Of a stretch of DNA of 64,000 nt, positions 36,473 through 45,100 are shown in pieces (the stretch's first letter is position 1; the number at the start of each line of letters is the position of its first letter). The notes under the pieces were generated by a model. That model worked only from the letters and a program-made list of their open reading frames with translations. It had not been told where the DNA came from and ran no database searches. This DNA comes from Pseudomonadota bacterium (GTDB lineage Bacteria; Pseudomonadota; Alphaproteobacteria; Sphingomonadales; Sphingomonadaceae). The DNA is taken from NCBI GenBank assembly GCA_023418595.1, contig JAEZZI010000021.1, forward strand, positions 124,001 through 188,000, written 5' to 3'. Made by a program: the position numbers and the translations under genes.

Positions 36473-36723
36473 CGAATGAAGAAGATACCGCACCAAACTT
36501 GGCTCGGCTCGCACGGCTGATCGTCCGTATGTTCCTGCTTCTTTTTGTCGCTAGAATTGTTGTCAAATGGATAGCGTCGGAAAACATCGATGCTTGGCTT
36601 GCATGGCTGACTGATGGCTGGCTCACTGAGCTCGCGATTTGCGCTTTCAGCGCTGTTTTGGTGAGCGTGCCTGCCATCTACGGCTTGGCAAACAATCGTT
36701 ACGTCGATCGCGCTTCACGATGA
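36469..36723 (+). CDS. 84-aa two-helix membrane protein inserted between trpB and trpA
   Basis: A small protein with two hydrophobic segments (about residues 21-37 and 52-72) separated by [18 protein letters not shown]. It shares ATGA overlaps with trpB at its start and trpA at its end, so it sits in frame-coupled fashion inside the operon. Its base composition is clearly more AT-rich than the neighbours (codons such as aat, aaa, ttt, aga). No family recognised. In most relatives trpB and trpA are adjacent, so this looks like a recent insertion that kept coupling. Confidence that it is expressed comes from the precise overlaps. Confidence 0.65.
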   Translation: MTNEEDTAPNLARLARLIVRMFLLLFVARIVVKWIASENIDAWLAWLTDGWLTELAICAFSAVLVSVPAIYGLANNRYVDRASR

Positions 36724-37532
36724 CTCGCCTTGCCACCGCCTTCGCCACCGCGCGCCACCAAAACAGCGCCGCGCTCGTCGCGTTCGTCACCGCGGGCGAC
36801 CCGGCGCCGCAGGCTACCCCCGAAATCCTCGACGCGCTTGTCTCGGGCGGCGCGGACGTGATCGAACTGGGGATGCCGTTCACCGATCCGATGGCCGATG
36901 GCCCCGCGATCCAGGCGGCGAATATTCGCAGCCTCGCCGCAGGCACCACCACCGCTGACATCCTTCAGATCGCCACCGATTTCCGCACGCGGCACCCCGA
37001 TGTGCCGCTCGTCCTGATGGGATATGCCAACCCGATGCTCCGCCGCGGGCCGGACTGGTTCGCGCAGGCCGCGCGCGATGCGGGCGTGGATGGGGTAATC
37101 TGCGTCGACATTCCACCCGAGGAAGACGACGCCCTTGGCCCGGCGTTGCGCGGCGTGGGCATCGCCCCGATTCGCCTCGCCACGCCGACCACCGACGCCG
37201 CGCGTCTGCCCCAGGTCCTCGAAGGCGCCAGCGGCTTCGTCTATTACGTCTCGGTCGCCGGGATCACCGGGCTGCAACAGGCCGCGATATCCTCGATCGA
37301 GGAAGCCGTCGCGCGGCTTAAAGCATCCACCGACTTGCCGATCGCAGTCGGCTTCGGCGTCCGCACGCCCGAACAGGCCGCCGCGATCGCCCGCGTGGCG
37401 GACGGCGTCGTCGTCGGTTCGGCCATCGTCGAACTCGTGGCAGAGCACGGCGCGGATGCGCCCGCCGCCGTCACCGCCTATATCCAGACCCTCTCCGCCG
37501 CGATCCGTGCGGCCAACAAGGAACCCGCATGA
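36720..37532 (+). CDS. trpA: tryptophan synthase alpha subunit
   Basis: 270 residues. The catalytic Glu49 and Asp60 are at their textbook positions in [17 protein letters not shown]. Also seen are the loop after strand 6 ([12 protein letters not shown]) and the phosphate-binding [10 protein letters not shown] and VVVGSAIVE. It cleaves indole-3-glycerol phosphate and channels indole to TrpB. Its ATG overlaps the stop of the 84-aa ORF, and its stop overlaps the accD start. Confidence 0.97.
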   Translation: MTRLATAFATARHQNSAALVAFVTAGDPAPQATPEILDALVSGGADVIELGMPFTDPMADGPAIQAANIRSLAAGTTTADILQIATDFRTRHPDVPLVLMGYANPMLRRGPDWFAQAARDAGVDGVICVDIPPEEDDALGPALRGVGIAPIRLATPTTDAARLPQVLEGASGFVYYVSVAGITGLQQAAISSIEEAVARLKASTDLPIAVGFGVRTPEQAAAIARVADGVVVGSAIVELVAEHGADAPAAVTAYIQTLSAAIRAANKEPA

Positions 37533-38383
37533 GCTGGCTCGACAGCGTCCGCAACGCGCTCCCCTTCGTCACCAAGCGCGAGACCCCCGACAATCTCTGG
37601 CACAAGTGCAAGGGCTGCGGGCAGATGGTGTTCACCAAGGAGCTGGAGGAGAACCTCCATGTCTGTCCCTTGTGCGAGCATCATGGCCGCATCGGGCCGA
37701 ACGAGCGCTTCGCCTATCTGTTCGACGAGGGCGAGCATGAGGTGCTGCCTTCCCCACGCGTCACCGAAGACCCGCTCAAGTTCCGCGATTCGAAACGCTA
37801 TGTCGACCGGATCAAGGCGGCGCGCAGCGAAACCGGCGATCAGGACGCCTTCGTCAACGCCGCCGGGCTGATCCAGGGCCGCGAGGCGGTGGTCGGCGTC
37901 CAGAATTTCGGCTTCATGGGCGGATCGATGGGTCAGGCGGTCGGCGAAGCCTTCATCGCCGGGGTGGAGGCCGCGATCGCGCGCCGTGCGCCCTATATCG
38001 TCTTCACCGCCAGCGGCGGCGCGCGGATGCAGGAGGGTATTCTCAGCCTGATGCAGATGCCGCGGACCACCGTCGCGATCGAGATGCTGCACGATGCGGG
38101 TCTGCCCTATATCGTCGTGCTGACCGATCCGACGTCGGGCGGGGTGATGGCTGCTTACGCAATGCTCGGCGACATCCAGATTGCGGAGCCACGCGCGACG
38201 CTCGCGTTCACGGGACGCCGCGTGATCGAGAACACGATCCGCGAAAAGCTGCCCGACGATTTCCAGACCAGCGAATATTATCTGGAGCACGGGCTGATCG
38301 ACATGGTGACGCACCGCAAGGAATTGCCCGAGGTGCTTGGCCAGGTGATCGGCCATCTGTGCGGCAAGCGGAAGGCGGCTTAG
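37529..38383 (+). CDS. accD: acetyl-CoA carboxylase carboxyltransferase subunit beta
   Basis: 284 residues. The N-terminal zinc ribbon has cysteines C27, C30, C46 and C49 (HKCKGC and HVCPLC). The crotonase-fold carboxyltransferase domain follows, with [19 protein letters not shown] and [17 protein letters not shown]. It works with AccA to transfer the carboxyl group from biotin to acetyl-CoA. Coupled to trpA by ATGA; a family A palindrome follows 17 bases after its stop and separates it from folC. Confidence 0.97.
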   Translation: MSWLDSVRNALPFVTKRETPDNLWHKCKGCGQMVFTKELEENLHVCPLCEHHGRIGPNERFAYLFDEGEHEVLPSPRVTEDPLKFRDSKRYVDRIKAARSETGDQDAFVNAAGLIQGREAVVGVQNFGFMGGSMGQAVGEAFIAGVEAAIARRAPYIVFTASGGARMQEGILSLMQMPRTTVAIEMLHDAGLPYIVVLTDPTSGGVMAAYAMLGDIQIAEPRATLAFTGRRVIENTIREKLPDDFQTSEYYLEHGLIDMVTHRKELPEVLGQVIGHLCGKRKAA

Positions 38384-38400
38384 CCTGTCTCCGTACCCTT

Positions 38401-38479
38401 CCCGTTTGTTTCGAGCGAAGTCGAGAAACGTGAGTTGGGCGTAAGCGGGCGTTTCTCGACTTCGCTCGAAACGAACGGG
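38401..38479. repeat. intergenic palindrome, family A, copy 2
   Basis: Two long complementary arms, 38401-38430 and 38450-38479, of the CGAGCGAAGTCGAGAAACG type with a single mismatch, and a loop of 19 bases. It lies between accD and folC. Confidence 0.9.
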
Positions 38480-38495
38480 TGATTGGAAGAAGCGC

Positions 38496-39824
38496 ATGGA
38501 CCACGCCCGCTCCACCGACCCCACCGTCCAGGCCCAACTCGACCGATTATGGGCACTCTCCCCCGGCGCGGACGTGCTGGGGCTTGAGCGAATCACGGCA
38601 TTGCTCGCCGCGCTCGGCGACCCGCACCGCGCGATGCCGCCGGTGTTCCACGTCGCAGGCACCAACGGCAAGGGATCGACCTGCGCCTTCCTGCGCGCCG
38701 GGCTGGAGGCTGCGGGTCACCGCGTCCACGCCTATACCAGCCCGCACCTCGTCCGCTTCAACGAACGCATCCGGCTGGCAGGCACGCTGATCGACGACGC
38801 GGCGCTTGCCCCGCTGCTCGCGGAAGTGCTGGACGCGGCGGAAGCGGCGAAGGTCAGCGCCAGTTTCTTCGAAATCACCACCGCCGCCGCCTTCCTCGCC
38901 TTCGCGCGCACGCCCGCCGACGCCTGCGTGATCGAGGTCGGCCTTGGCGGGCGGCTCGATGCGACCAACGTCATCGACGCGCCGCTCGTCACTGGCGTCG
39001 CGCAACTCGGCGTCGATCACGAAGCGTTTCTGGGTAGCGATCCGGTCGGCATCGCGCGCGAAAAGGCGGGGATCGCCAAGGCGGGTGTACCGCTGGTGAC
39101 CATGGATTACGGCGCGGCGATCAACCGGGCGATCGCCGACGCTGCGAAGGACGCAGGCGCGACCGTGCTTCGCGAAGGCGTCGACTGGCGATGGTCGATG
39201 ACCGACGCGGCCGATCACGTCCTGCTCACCGATCGCACCGGCACGACCCGCGTGCCTCCCCCCGCGCTGGTCGGCGATCACCAGCGCGCCAATCTGGCGC
39301 TCGCGCTGGCGATGCTGCGCGCGCAGGACAGGCTGCCGGTGACCGACGAAACCCTGGCCGCCGCACCGCTCGCCGCAAGCTGGCCTGCGCGGATGCAGCT
39401 TCTGGGCAACGGACCGCTGGTCCGCCTGCTCCCGGCGACAAGTCGGGTCTGGCTCGACGGCGGGCACAATGCCGCTGCTGCCGACGCACTCGCGCACGCG
39501 ATCGCCACCGTCGCTCCGGGCGCGGGCGTCGATGTCGTCATCGGCATGCTCGCCAACAAGGATGCAGGCGCGCTGATCGAACGGCTCGCCCCGCATGCGC
39601 GCAGCGTCACCGCGGTGCCGGTGCCCGATCATGCGCATCACACGCCGGAGGAACTGGCCCGCGTCGCCCGCGCCGCAGGCATCGCAGATGTCTCGACCGC
39701 GCGCGATATGGCGTCGGCGGTCCGCTCCCTGGCGACAGGCGGCGAGCCTGTCACCGTTCTGATCTGCGGATCGCTCTATCTGGCGGGTGAAGTGCTCGAC
39801 CTGAACGACGAGTTGCCTGACTGA
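38496..39824 (+). CDS. folC: bifunctional folylpolyglutamate synthase / dihydrofolate synthase
   Basis: 442 residues of the Mur-ligase-like family. The P-loop is VAGTNGKGSTCAF near residue 50, followed by TSPHLVRFNERIRL, the metal region FFEITTAAAFLAF, and EVGLGGRLDATNV. The C-terminal domain contains RVWLDGGHNAAAADALA. It adds glutamate to dihydropteroate and folates. The gene keeps its common place after accD, despite the palindrome between them. Confidence 0.96.
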   Translation: MDHARSTDPTVQAQLDRLWALSPGADVLGLERITALLAALGDPHRAMPPVFHVAGTNGKGSTCAFLRAGLEAAGHRVHAYTSPHLVRFNERIRLAGTLIDDAALAPLLAEVLDAAEAAKVSASFFEITTAAAFLAFARTPADACVIEVGLGGRLDATNVIDAPLVTGVAQLGVDHEAFLGSDPVGIAREKAGIAKAGVPLVTMDYGAAINRAIADAAKDAGATVLREGVDWRWSMTDAADHVLLTDRTGTTRVPPPALVGDHQRANLALALAMLRAQDRLPVTDETLAAAPLAASWPARMQLLGNGPLVRLLPATSRVWLDGGHNAAAADALAHAIATVAPGAGVDVVIGMLANKDAGALIERLAPHARSVTAVPVPDHAHHTPEELARVARAAGIADVSTARDMASAVRSLATGGEPVTVLICGSLYLAGEVLDLNDELPD

Positions 39825-39832
39825 TCTCTATT

Positions 39833-39851
39833 GATATTGACTTGCAATAAC
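39833..39851 (+). promoter_or_regulatory. possible Fur-like site upstream of the DUF6628 gene
   Basis: GATATTGACTTGCAATAAC matches 12 of 19 positions of the classical Fur box GATAATGATAATCATTATC by direct comparison. It lies about 45 bases before the start codon in a short AT-rich island. It is less convincing than the palindromes upstream of bfd. Confidence 0.3.
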
Positions 39852-39893
39852 GCGTCCGTCAGCTTGGTCGCAGAGCTTACGGAGTCCCGCCCC

Positions 39894-40325
39894 ATGCATG
39901 TCACGAACCGATTCGCGCACAGCCTTCCCCATGCCGCGCCGACCGACGATACGCGCCGCACCATCCTGTTCGCGATGCGCCAGATGGGCGCGAAGGGACT
40001 GGACGACGCCGCGACGGCGCACGCATTCATGACCCATTTCGGCAAGGATTTCCGCCGCCCGCTCACCCTGATGCGGACGCTGATGCTGGAAATGTCGCGC
40101 GGGGCGGCGGGGCCGATCACCATCGCGCCCTGGTGCTGTAGGCGCATGACCGCGCAGGAATCGACCCTGCTCGCGGTCGTCGAGCGCGCCAGCGACAATC
40201 CGTGCGCGGCGGCGCTGCTGCTCGCCGACCTGATGGGCGTGCGCGATGCGGGGGCGGCGCTCTCAACCGCGCAGGCGCTGGCGTTCGCGCTTGCCGATTG
40301 CGGGCGGCCATTGGTGCGGGATTGA
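39894..40325 (+). CDS. DUF6628-type protein, 143 aa
   Basis: Soluble helical protein with the conserved stretches FAMRQMGAKGLDDAATAHAFMTHFGKDFRRPLTLMRTLMLEMS and ITIAPWCCRRMTAQESTLLAVV. I recall these as typical of a sphingomonad-restricted family annotated DUF6628. The adjacent Cys-Cys pair (WCCRRM) is a constant feature and might bind a metal. Function unknown. ATG 39894 is the first good start; the frame is open further upstream. A possible iron-box lies before it. Confidence 0.65.
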   Translation: MHVTNRFAHSLPHAAPTDDTRRTILFAMRQMGAKGLDDAATAHAFMTHFGKDFRRPLTLMRTLMLEMSRGAAGPITIAPWCCRRMTAQESTLLAVVERASDNPCAAALLLADLMGVRDAGAALSTAQALAFALADCGRPLVRD

Positions 40326-40336
40326 CCTCCAAACCC

Positions 40337-40413
40337 CCGTTCGTTTCGAGCGAAGTCGAGAAATGCTCACGCGCGCCCGGTTCCCGTTTCTCGACTTCGC
40401 TCGAAACGAACGG
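40337..40413. repeat. intergenic palindrome, family A, copy 3
   Basis: The arms 40337-40363 and 40387-40413 are exact reverse complements over at least 27 bases (core CGAGCGAAGTCGAGAAA). It lies between the convergent DUF6628 and AmpG-like genes. Confidence 0.9.
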
Positions 40414-40431
40414 AGAGGGGGGCTTTATCCT

Positions 40432-42123
40432 TTACGGCTCCGCAGGCGCATCCTCGCGCGCATCGCCCTGCCCTTGCGTCCCCGCGCTGCCGATCGATGC
40501 ATCGACCAACCCCGATCGCATCATCAGCCAGAACAGAATGATGCCGGGAAACGCCAGAAACGTCGTCACCAGATAATATTCGACGTAACCGATCGCCTCG
40601 ATCGCCGCCCCCGCGGTCGTACCCGACAGGAACCGCCCGAGGATGCTCGCCGCCGCCGACAGCATCGCGAACTGGGTCGCGGTGAAGGACAGGTTGCACA
40701 GCGCCGACAGATACGCGACCACGCACACCCCGCCGATACCGCTCGCGAAATTCTCGAACCCCATCGCCAGCGCCATGCCGATGTTGGTATGCCCGGCCGC
40801 CGCCAACGCCGCGAACGACACGTTCGACACCGCCATGAGCACGAGCGAAATCAGCACCGACCGCTTCATCCCCAGTCGCGCATACATGATGCCGCCAACG
40901 AAGATGCCGACCAGCAACGCCACGAAACCGACGCCGACATCGTAAAAGGCGATTTCGTCGTTTGTGTATCCCAGATCTTCGAACAGCAGCCTGAGCGTCA
41001 GATTGGCGAGCGTATCGCCTAATTTATGAACCAGCACGAACAGCAGGATCAGCCACCCGCCTTCACGCTTGAAGAACTCGGCCAGAGGCCCGGCAACCGC
41101 GCGCTTGCGGCTGTGTTCGGTCGCGGTTTCGCCTTCACCCGTCACCGGCGGCAACAGTGTGAAGATCACCGCGGCTATCGCGCCGATCCCCAGTAACATC
41201 ATCGCCAGCGGATCGGTCCAACCCGCCATGATCGCGCGGACGAAGCCCGCGACGGGCGCGAGCATCACCCAGGTCAAATGGCTCGAATATCCCGCGTCGC
41301 GCGCGCGCCTGGCGGTCAGATCGAACAGCGGAAAGGCGTAGCCGACCAGCACCATGCGGCTGAGGATCGTCACGTCGAGCAGCTGGTCGATCCAGGTGCC
41401 GAGCAGATAGACGGGCACGAACGACGCGGCGAACACGCCGTAAGCCTTGCGCCCCATATAATCGGGCCATTCGCGTGCGACCTTGCGCACCGGCTCCCCG
41501 ATCAGCAGTGCGACCAGCAGCGCGGGCGTCACGAAGAACGCACAGACGATATAGGCCGCACCCCAGCCGTATCGCGCGGCCACGACCAGCGCGAGCGCCC
41601 CCGCCCCCGCTGATCCGATCCGCCAGCCATATTGCGACATGCCCGAACCGATGCCCAGTTCGTGCGGTTCGAGCAGTTCGATCCGATACGCGTCGATAAC
41701 GATGTCATAGGTCGCGCCCGCCAGCCCGACGCAGATCGCCGCGATCGCGACCGCAGGCAGATTGCCGGTGGGATCGATGCTGCCCAGCACCGTGACCGCC
41801 GCGAATACAAGCAGGCTGGTGACGATCAGCCACGACCGCCGCTGGCCGATCGCGCCCAGCAGCGGCAACCGGAACTTGTCGATCACCGGCGCCCATGCCC
41901 ATTTGAGGTTATAGGCAAGGAAGGTCAGCGCGAATGCGGTGACGGCGGACTTGGTGATCCCGTCCTGCGCCAGCCGCGTCGTCAGCGTCGCGCCGATCAT
42001 CGCGAACGGAAAACCCGATGACATCCCCAGCCCCAGCGCGGCGAGCGGCGCGGGGCGTAGATAGGGTTTGATGCTGTCCAACAGGCTCGCCCGTGGCGCC
42101 GCCGCCCCGCCCGCTTCGTTCAT
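40432..42123 (-). CDS. AmpG-like MFS permease
   Basis: 563 residues with about 14 membrane helices. The N-terminal third resembles AmpG muropeptide permeases: GMSSGFPFAMIGATLTTRLAQDGITKSAVTAFALTFLAYNLKWAWAPVIDKF, then QRRSW. AmpG imports GlcNAc-anhydroMurNAc peptides for cell-wall recycling. Length and the C-terminal FMMRSGLVDAS region exceed the enterobacterial protein, so other disaccharide-peptide or acetyl-CoA-transporter-like roles are possible. Divergent from the Rieske oxygenase gene. Confidence 0.82.
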   Translation of the reverse strand: MNEAGGAAAPRASLLDSIKPYLRPAPLAALGLGMSSGFPFAMIGATLTTRLAQDGITKSAVTAFALTFLAYNLKWAWAPVIDKFRLPLLGAIGQRRSWLIVTSLLVFAAVTVLGSIDPTGNLPAVAIAAICVGLAGATYDIVIDAYRIELLEPHELGIGSGMSQYGWRIGSAGAGALALVVAARYGWGAAYIVCAFFVTPALLVALLIGEPVRKVAREWPDYMGRKAYGVFAASFVPVYLLGTWIDQLLDVTILSRMVLVGYAFPLFDLTARRARDAGYSSHLTWVMLAPVAGFVRAIMAGWTDPLAMMLLGIGAIAAVIFTLLPPVTGEGETATEHSRKRAVAGPLAEFFKREGGWLILLFVLVHKLGDTLANLTLRLLFEDLGYTNDEIAFYDVGVGFVALLVGIFVGGIMYARLGMKRSVLISLVLMAVSNVSFAALAAAGHTNIGMALAMGFENFASGIGGVCVVAYLSALCNLSFTATQFAMLSAAASILGRFLSGTTAGAAIEAIGYVEYYLVTTFLAFPGIILFWLMMRSGLVDASIGSAGTQGQGDAREDAPAEP

Positions 42124-42185
42124 TTACGCTTGCTCCCCGCACATATTGCGCGCGACACTAGCGCAAAATCAGGCAGAGGATAGTC

Positions 42186-43322
42186 ATGAACGCATGCCCC
42201 CCGACGCAGGGCCAACTCGCTCTGGCGAAGGCGCTGGCCGATGGCGGCACGCGCGAGGAGCGCGCCGTCGCCTATGTCGATGCCGCGCATTACACCGACC
42301 CCGAACGTCATGCCCAGGAACAGGCGCGCATCTTTTCCCGCGTGCCGCTGGTGATCGCGCCATCGGCGCTGCTTCCTGAACCCGGAATGGCGATGCCGCA
42401 CGACGGCTTCGGCAAGCCGCTGCTCATCACCCGCGACCGCGAAGGCCGGGCGCAAGTCTTCCTGAACGTGTGCCGCCACCGGGGCACCCGGCTGGTTGAG
42501 GATTGCGAACCCGTCAAAGCCGGTCGCCTCGTCTGCCCCTATCACGCCTGGACCTACGCGCTCGACGGCAAGCTGATCGGCCTGCCCCGCGCCGACGCGT
42601 TTCCCGGTCTCGAGAACGGCGATTACGGCCTACGCAAGCTGCCGACCCGCGAGGAAGGCGGGCTGATCTGGTTCGCGTTCGACGAAACTGCCGATTTTAG
42701 CGAAGCCGCAGCGCTAGGCCGCGATTTCGCCGCGTTCGACCTTGCCGGACAGCACGCATTCCGCAGGCGGACGCACAAGGTCGCTGCCAACTGGAAACTC
42801 ATCATGGATGCGTTTCTGGAGGGCTATCATATCCAGCGGCTGCATTCGGGCACGATCGCGCCTTTTTTCAAGGATGGCGTCGCCGCCGCCGACACAATGG
42901 GCGCGCACCAACGCTCCGCCGTGGGCCGCGCCGCCGAACAAGACGCGCTGTCGTCCAGCGACTGGGCGGTGCTGCGCTCGGCGATCACCTATACCTATCA
43001 GATGTTTCCCGGCGCCGTGCTGGTGGTCAGCCCCGACTACATCAACCTGATGGTGCTGATGCCGCAGGACGAAAACACCGTTCTGGTCGAGGATTTCATG
43101 CTGATCCCCGAAGCCCCCACGACCGAAAAGGCACTCGCCCATTGGGAACGCAGCTGGGAGTTGCTCGACGGCGGGGTGTTCGCCGCCGAAGATTTCCGCG
43201 CGGCGGAACTGGGACAACAGGGCTTGCGCTCGGGCGCGATCGACCGGTTGACGCTGGGGACGCTCGAACTCGGCATCCGCGCCTTTCACGACCAGATCGC
43301 GCGCGCGATCGGCGACACCTGA
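42186..43322 (+). CDS. aromatic ring-hydroxylating (Rieske) oxygenase alpha subunit
   Basis: 378 residues. The Rieske [2Fe-2S] ligands are C96, H98, C117 and H120 (NVCRHRG and VCPYHAW). The mononuclear iron site is in LIMDAFLEGYHIQRLH, with H215 and H220. The C-terminal half is the SRPBCC-like catalytic domain. Such enzymes hydroxylate aromatic or related carbon-nitrogen substrates; no beta subunit or reductase is nearby, so it may be of the homotrimeric type. Its stop lies 17 bases before the left end of the integrative element. Confidence 0.88.
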   Translation: MNACPPTQGQLALAKALADGGTREERAVAYVDAAHYTDPERHAQEQARIFSRVPLVIAPSALLPEPGMAMPHDGFGKPLLITRDREGRAQVFLNVCRHRGTRLVEDCEPVKAGRLVCPYHAWTYALDGKLIGLPRADAFPGLENGDYGLRKLPTREEGGLIWFAFDETADFSEAAALGRDFAAFDLAGQHAFRRRTHKVAANWKLIMDAFLEGYHIQRLHSGTIAPFFKDGVAAADTMGAHQRSAVGRAAEQDALSSSDWAVLRSAITYTYQMFPGAVLVVSPDYINLMVLMPQDENTVLVEDFMLIPEAPTTEKALAHWERSWELLDGGVFAAEDFRAAELGQQGLRSGAIDRLTLGTLELGIRAFHDQIARAIGDT

Positions 43323-43339
43323 CCATGATAGGGTAAAGG

Positions 43340-43356
43340 TGGTAGCGGAGGAGGGA
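43340..43356. other. attL, 17-bp direct repeat
   Basis: TGGTAGCGGAGGAGGGA, identical to bases 47433-47449. It marks the left boundary of the element and is a partial copy of the tRNA-Met 3' end. The 119 bases from here to the transporter start contain no other gene. Confidence 0.85.
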
Positions 43357-43475
43357 TTCAGTCGATCCCCCCTACAGCGTTGCTTCTGTTCCGGTTGATC
43401 GCCGACAGCGAACCGCAAGCTGTGGGATGACGGAGCGGTTGGCCATTCAGGCTCAGCCTGTTATCGGGCGCTCCT

Positions 43476-44090
43476 ATGACAGATTGCGGGTGCGGGCCAA
43501 CGGCGGCAGAGACAAAGGAACAGCAGCGGGTGCTTTGGATAGCACTTGGCCTCAATGCCTTCATGTTCGTCGCGGAGCTTGCCGCTGGGTTGATCGCCAA
43601 CTCGTCAGGACTGATCGCCGATGCCCTCGACATGCTTTCGGACGCAACGGCCTACGCTATTGCGCTGGTTGCAGTCGGACGCGGTGCTCGCTTCAAAGCG
43701 AACGCTGCGATGGTCAGCGGCGCGCTCCTCCTCATTCTGGGCATCGGCGTTGTCGTTGATGTAGTCCGACGCTTCATCTCAGGGGAGCCACCAGAGGGCG
43801 CTTGGATGATAGCTGTCGCGGCTGTAGCCCTCGCCGTCAACGCGACCGTGATGCGTCTCCTGAGCAGGCAGCGGCAAGATGAGGTGCACATCAGAGCCAC
43901 TTGGCTCTTCACTCGCGCCGATGTGGTAGCGAACATCGGCGTCATCCTTTCCGGTGTCGCCGTCCTTCTTACGGGCATCCGCTACTTCGACCTTGTGGTC
44001 GGTGCTGCCATTGGACTCTATGTCGCTAAGGAGGCGCTGGAGATTCTTTCCGAAGCTCGAACGGCGAAGGCGGAAACCGCGCCAGATTAG
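43476..44090 (+). CDS. cation diffusion facilitator-like transporter (element cargo)
   Basis: 204 residues and about six membrane helices, starting MTDCGCGPTA with two cysteines in the head. The second helix has the CDF metal site DMLSD (D52 and D56). In the fifth, the usual HxxxD is FTRAD, so the histidine is replaced, as in a short subfamily often found on mobile elements. Likely exports divalent cations. No MerR/ArsR regulator lies beside it. Composition is less GC-rich than the host genes. An alternative start in another frame upstream is not supported. Confidence 0.8.
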   Translation: MTDCGCGPTAAETKEQQRVLWIALGLNAFMFVAELAAGLIANSSGLIADALDMLSDATAYAIALVAVGRGARFKANAAMVSGALLLILGIGVVVDVVRRFISGEPPEGAWMIAVAAVALAVNATVMRLLSRQRQDEVHIRATWLFTRADVVANIGVILSGVAVLLTGIRYFDLVVGAAIGLYVAKEALEILSEARTAKAETAPD

Positions 44091-44110
44091 ACGCCGCGAA
44101 CCGTCGTCGG

Positions 44111-44653
44111 TTACGATCCCAACGCACGATAAACGCTTGTCCTGCCGATGCCGAGCAGATGCGCGATCTCGGTTGGATTGTTGCCCTGCGCGTGCAGCTT
44201 CTTCACCTTCGCATAGTCAATGCTGGGCGAGCGCCCACGGTATTTTCCATCGGCCTTGGCCTTGGCGATACCCTCTGCTTGGCGCTCCGCTCTTAGGTCA
44301 GCCTCGAATGCGGCAACAGCGCCGAGGATCGCCAAGGTTAGCTTACCGGTGGAGGTCGTCGTATCGACGCCCGACTGTGCCAAGCAGCGAAAGCCGACCT
44401 CCCGCTGGTCGAGCACGCCCAGAATGTTGTGCAAGTCTTGGGTGGAACGCGCCAGCCGGTCGAGCCGCGTCACAATCAGCGTGTCGCCAGCCCTTGCGAA
44501 CTCAATCGCCTCGGCGAGAGCGGGGCGATCACCTGTGCTCCGGCCAGACTTCTTTTCGCTGAAGATTCGTTCGCATCCGGCCTCGCGCAGTGCATCGTGC
44601 TGGATTGAGAGGTCTTGGTCTTTCGTGCTGACTCTCGCGTAGCCGACCAACAT
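44111..44653 (-). CDS. small serine resolvase/invertase
   Basis: 180 residues. The catalytic serine is S9 in YARVSTKDQDLSIQHDAL. The dimer interface region RLDRLARSTQDLHNIL and the E-helix LTLAILGAVAAFEADLRAERQAEGI follow, and the C-terminal HTH (PTEIAHLLGIGRTSVYRAL) binds DNA. This is the Tn3-resolvase/Hin type. Probably resolves multimers of the excised circle. It is convergent with the transporter gene. The frame extends upstream through the res-like site, but ATG 44653 matches the family start. Confidence 0.92.
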   Translation of the reverse strand: MLVGYARVSTKDQDLSIQHDALREAGCERIFSEKKSGRSTGDRPALAEAIEFARAGDTLIVTRLDRLARSTQDLHNILGVLDQREVGFRCLAQSGVDTTTSTGKLTLAILGAVAAFEADLRAERQAEGIAKAKADGKYRGRSPSIDYAKVKKLHAQGNNPTEIAHLLGIGRTSVYRALGS

Positions 44654-44690
44654 GTTCCGTGTTCCCTTTGGCTCTCGGACTCTAACGGTA

Positions 44691-44728
44691 TGTTCTAAAA
44701 GGGTCGATAGGTCAAGTCTTATGGAACA
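44691..44728. promoter_or_regulatory. res-like resolvase binding site
   Basis: TGTTCT (44691-44696) and GGAACA (44723-44728) form an inverted pair spanning 38 bases, with two more TGTTCC copies at 44653-44658 and 44660-44665 next to the resolvase start. Spacing and position fit a resolvase crossover site. Confidence 0.45.
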
Positions 44729-44780
44729 CATTATGGTCCCGCCGCGCCTGTTCCACCAAGGTATACCCTGTCGGACGCGA

Positions 44781-44975
44781 TCACTTCGGCGAGTTCAGCT
44801 TGGCCTTTGCGGCTTGTTCCGACTGGTTCGCGGTTCGCAATGCGTCCTGATATTTCTGCGCAGCATTGCTCTTCTTGCGTCGTGCGTTGTCGATCTGTTG
44901 GTTTGCCTTCAATCGCTTCTGTGCTGCCTTTATGGCTTCGTCCTCTATGGACTCGATGATGTCTTTGTATCTCAT
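44781..44975 (-). CDS. 64-aa coiled-coil protein
   Basis: Highly charged and helical (DIIESIEDEAIKAAQKRLKANQQIDNARRKK, then NAAQKYQDALRTANQSEQAAKAKL). GGAGAGGGAC directly precedes the ATG, a strong ribosome site. Unrecognised; coiled-coil proteins of this size in mobile elements can be DNA-binding or partition accessory factors, but nothing shows that here. Confidence 0.55.
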   Translation of the reverse strand: MRYKDIIESIEDEAIKAAQKRLKANQQIDNARRKKSNAAQKYQDALRTANQSEQAAKAKLNSPK

Positions 44976-45100
44976 GTCCCTCTCCTTTGAGCATTACTCT
45001 CCATTGCCCTCCTGACGGAGAGCGTTGGCGTCCGGTGATTTCACGGCGATCTCGGCCCTGCTGGTAGCAACAGACGACGGTCGAACGGCGAGGTCGGTGG

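Noticed and set aside
44653..44731. Longer N-terminus for the small resolvase
   Set aside because: The extra residues precede the universal MLVGYARVS start and would be encoded by the res-like site.
44994..45100. Additional small gene between the coiled-coil and HUH genes
   Set aside because: The frames present run through the HUH gene in another register and have no ribosome site.
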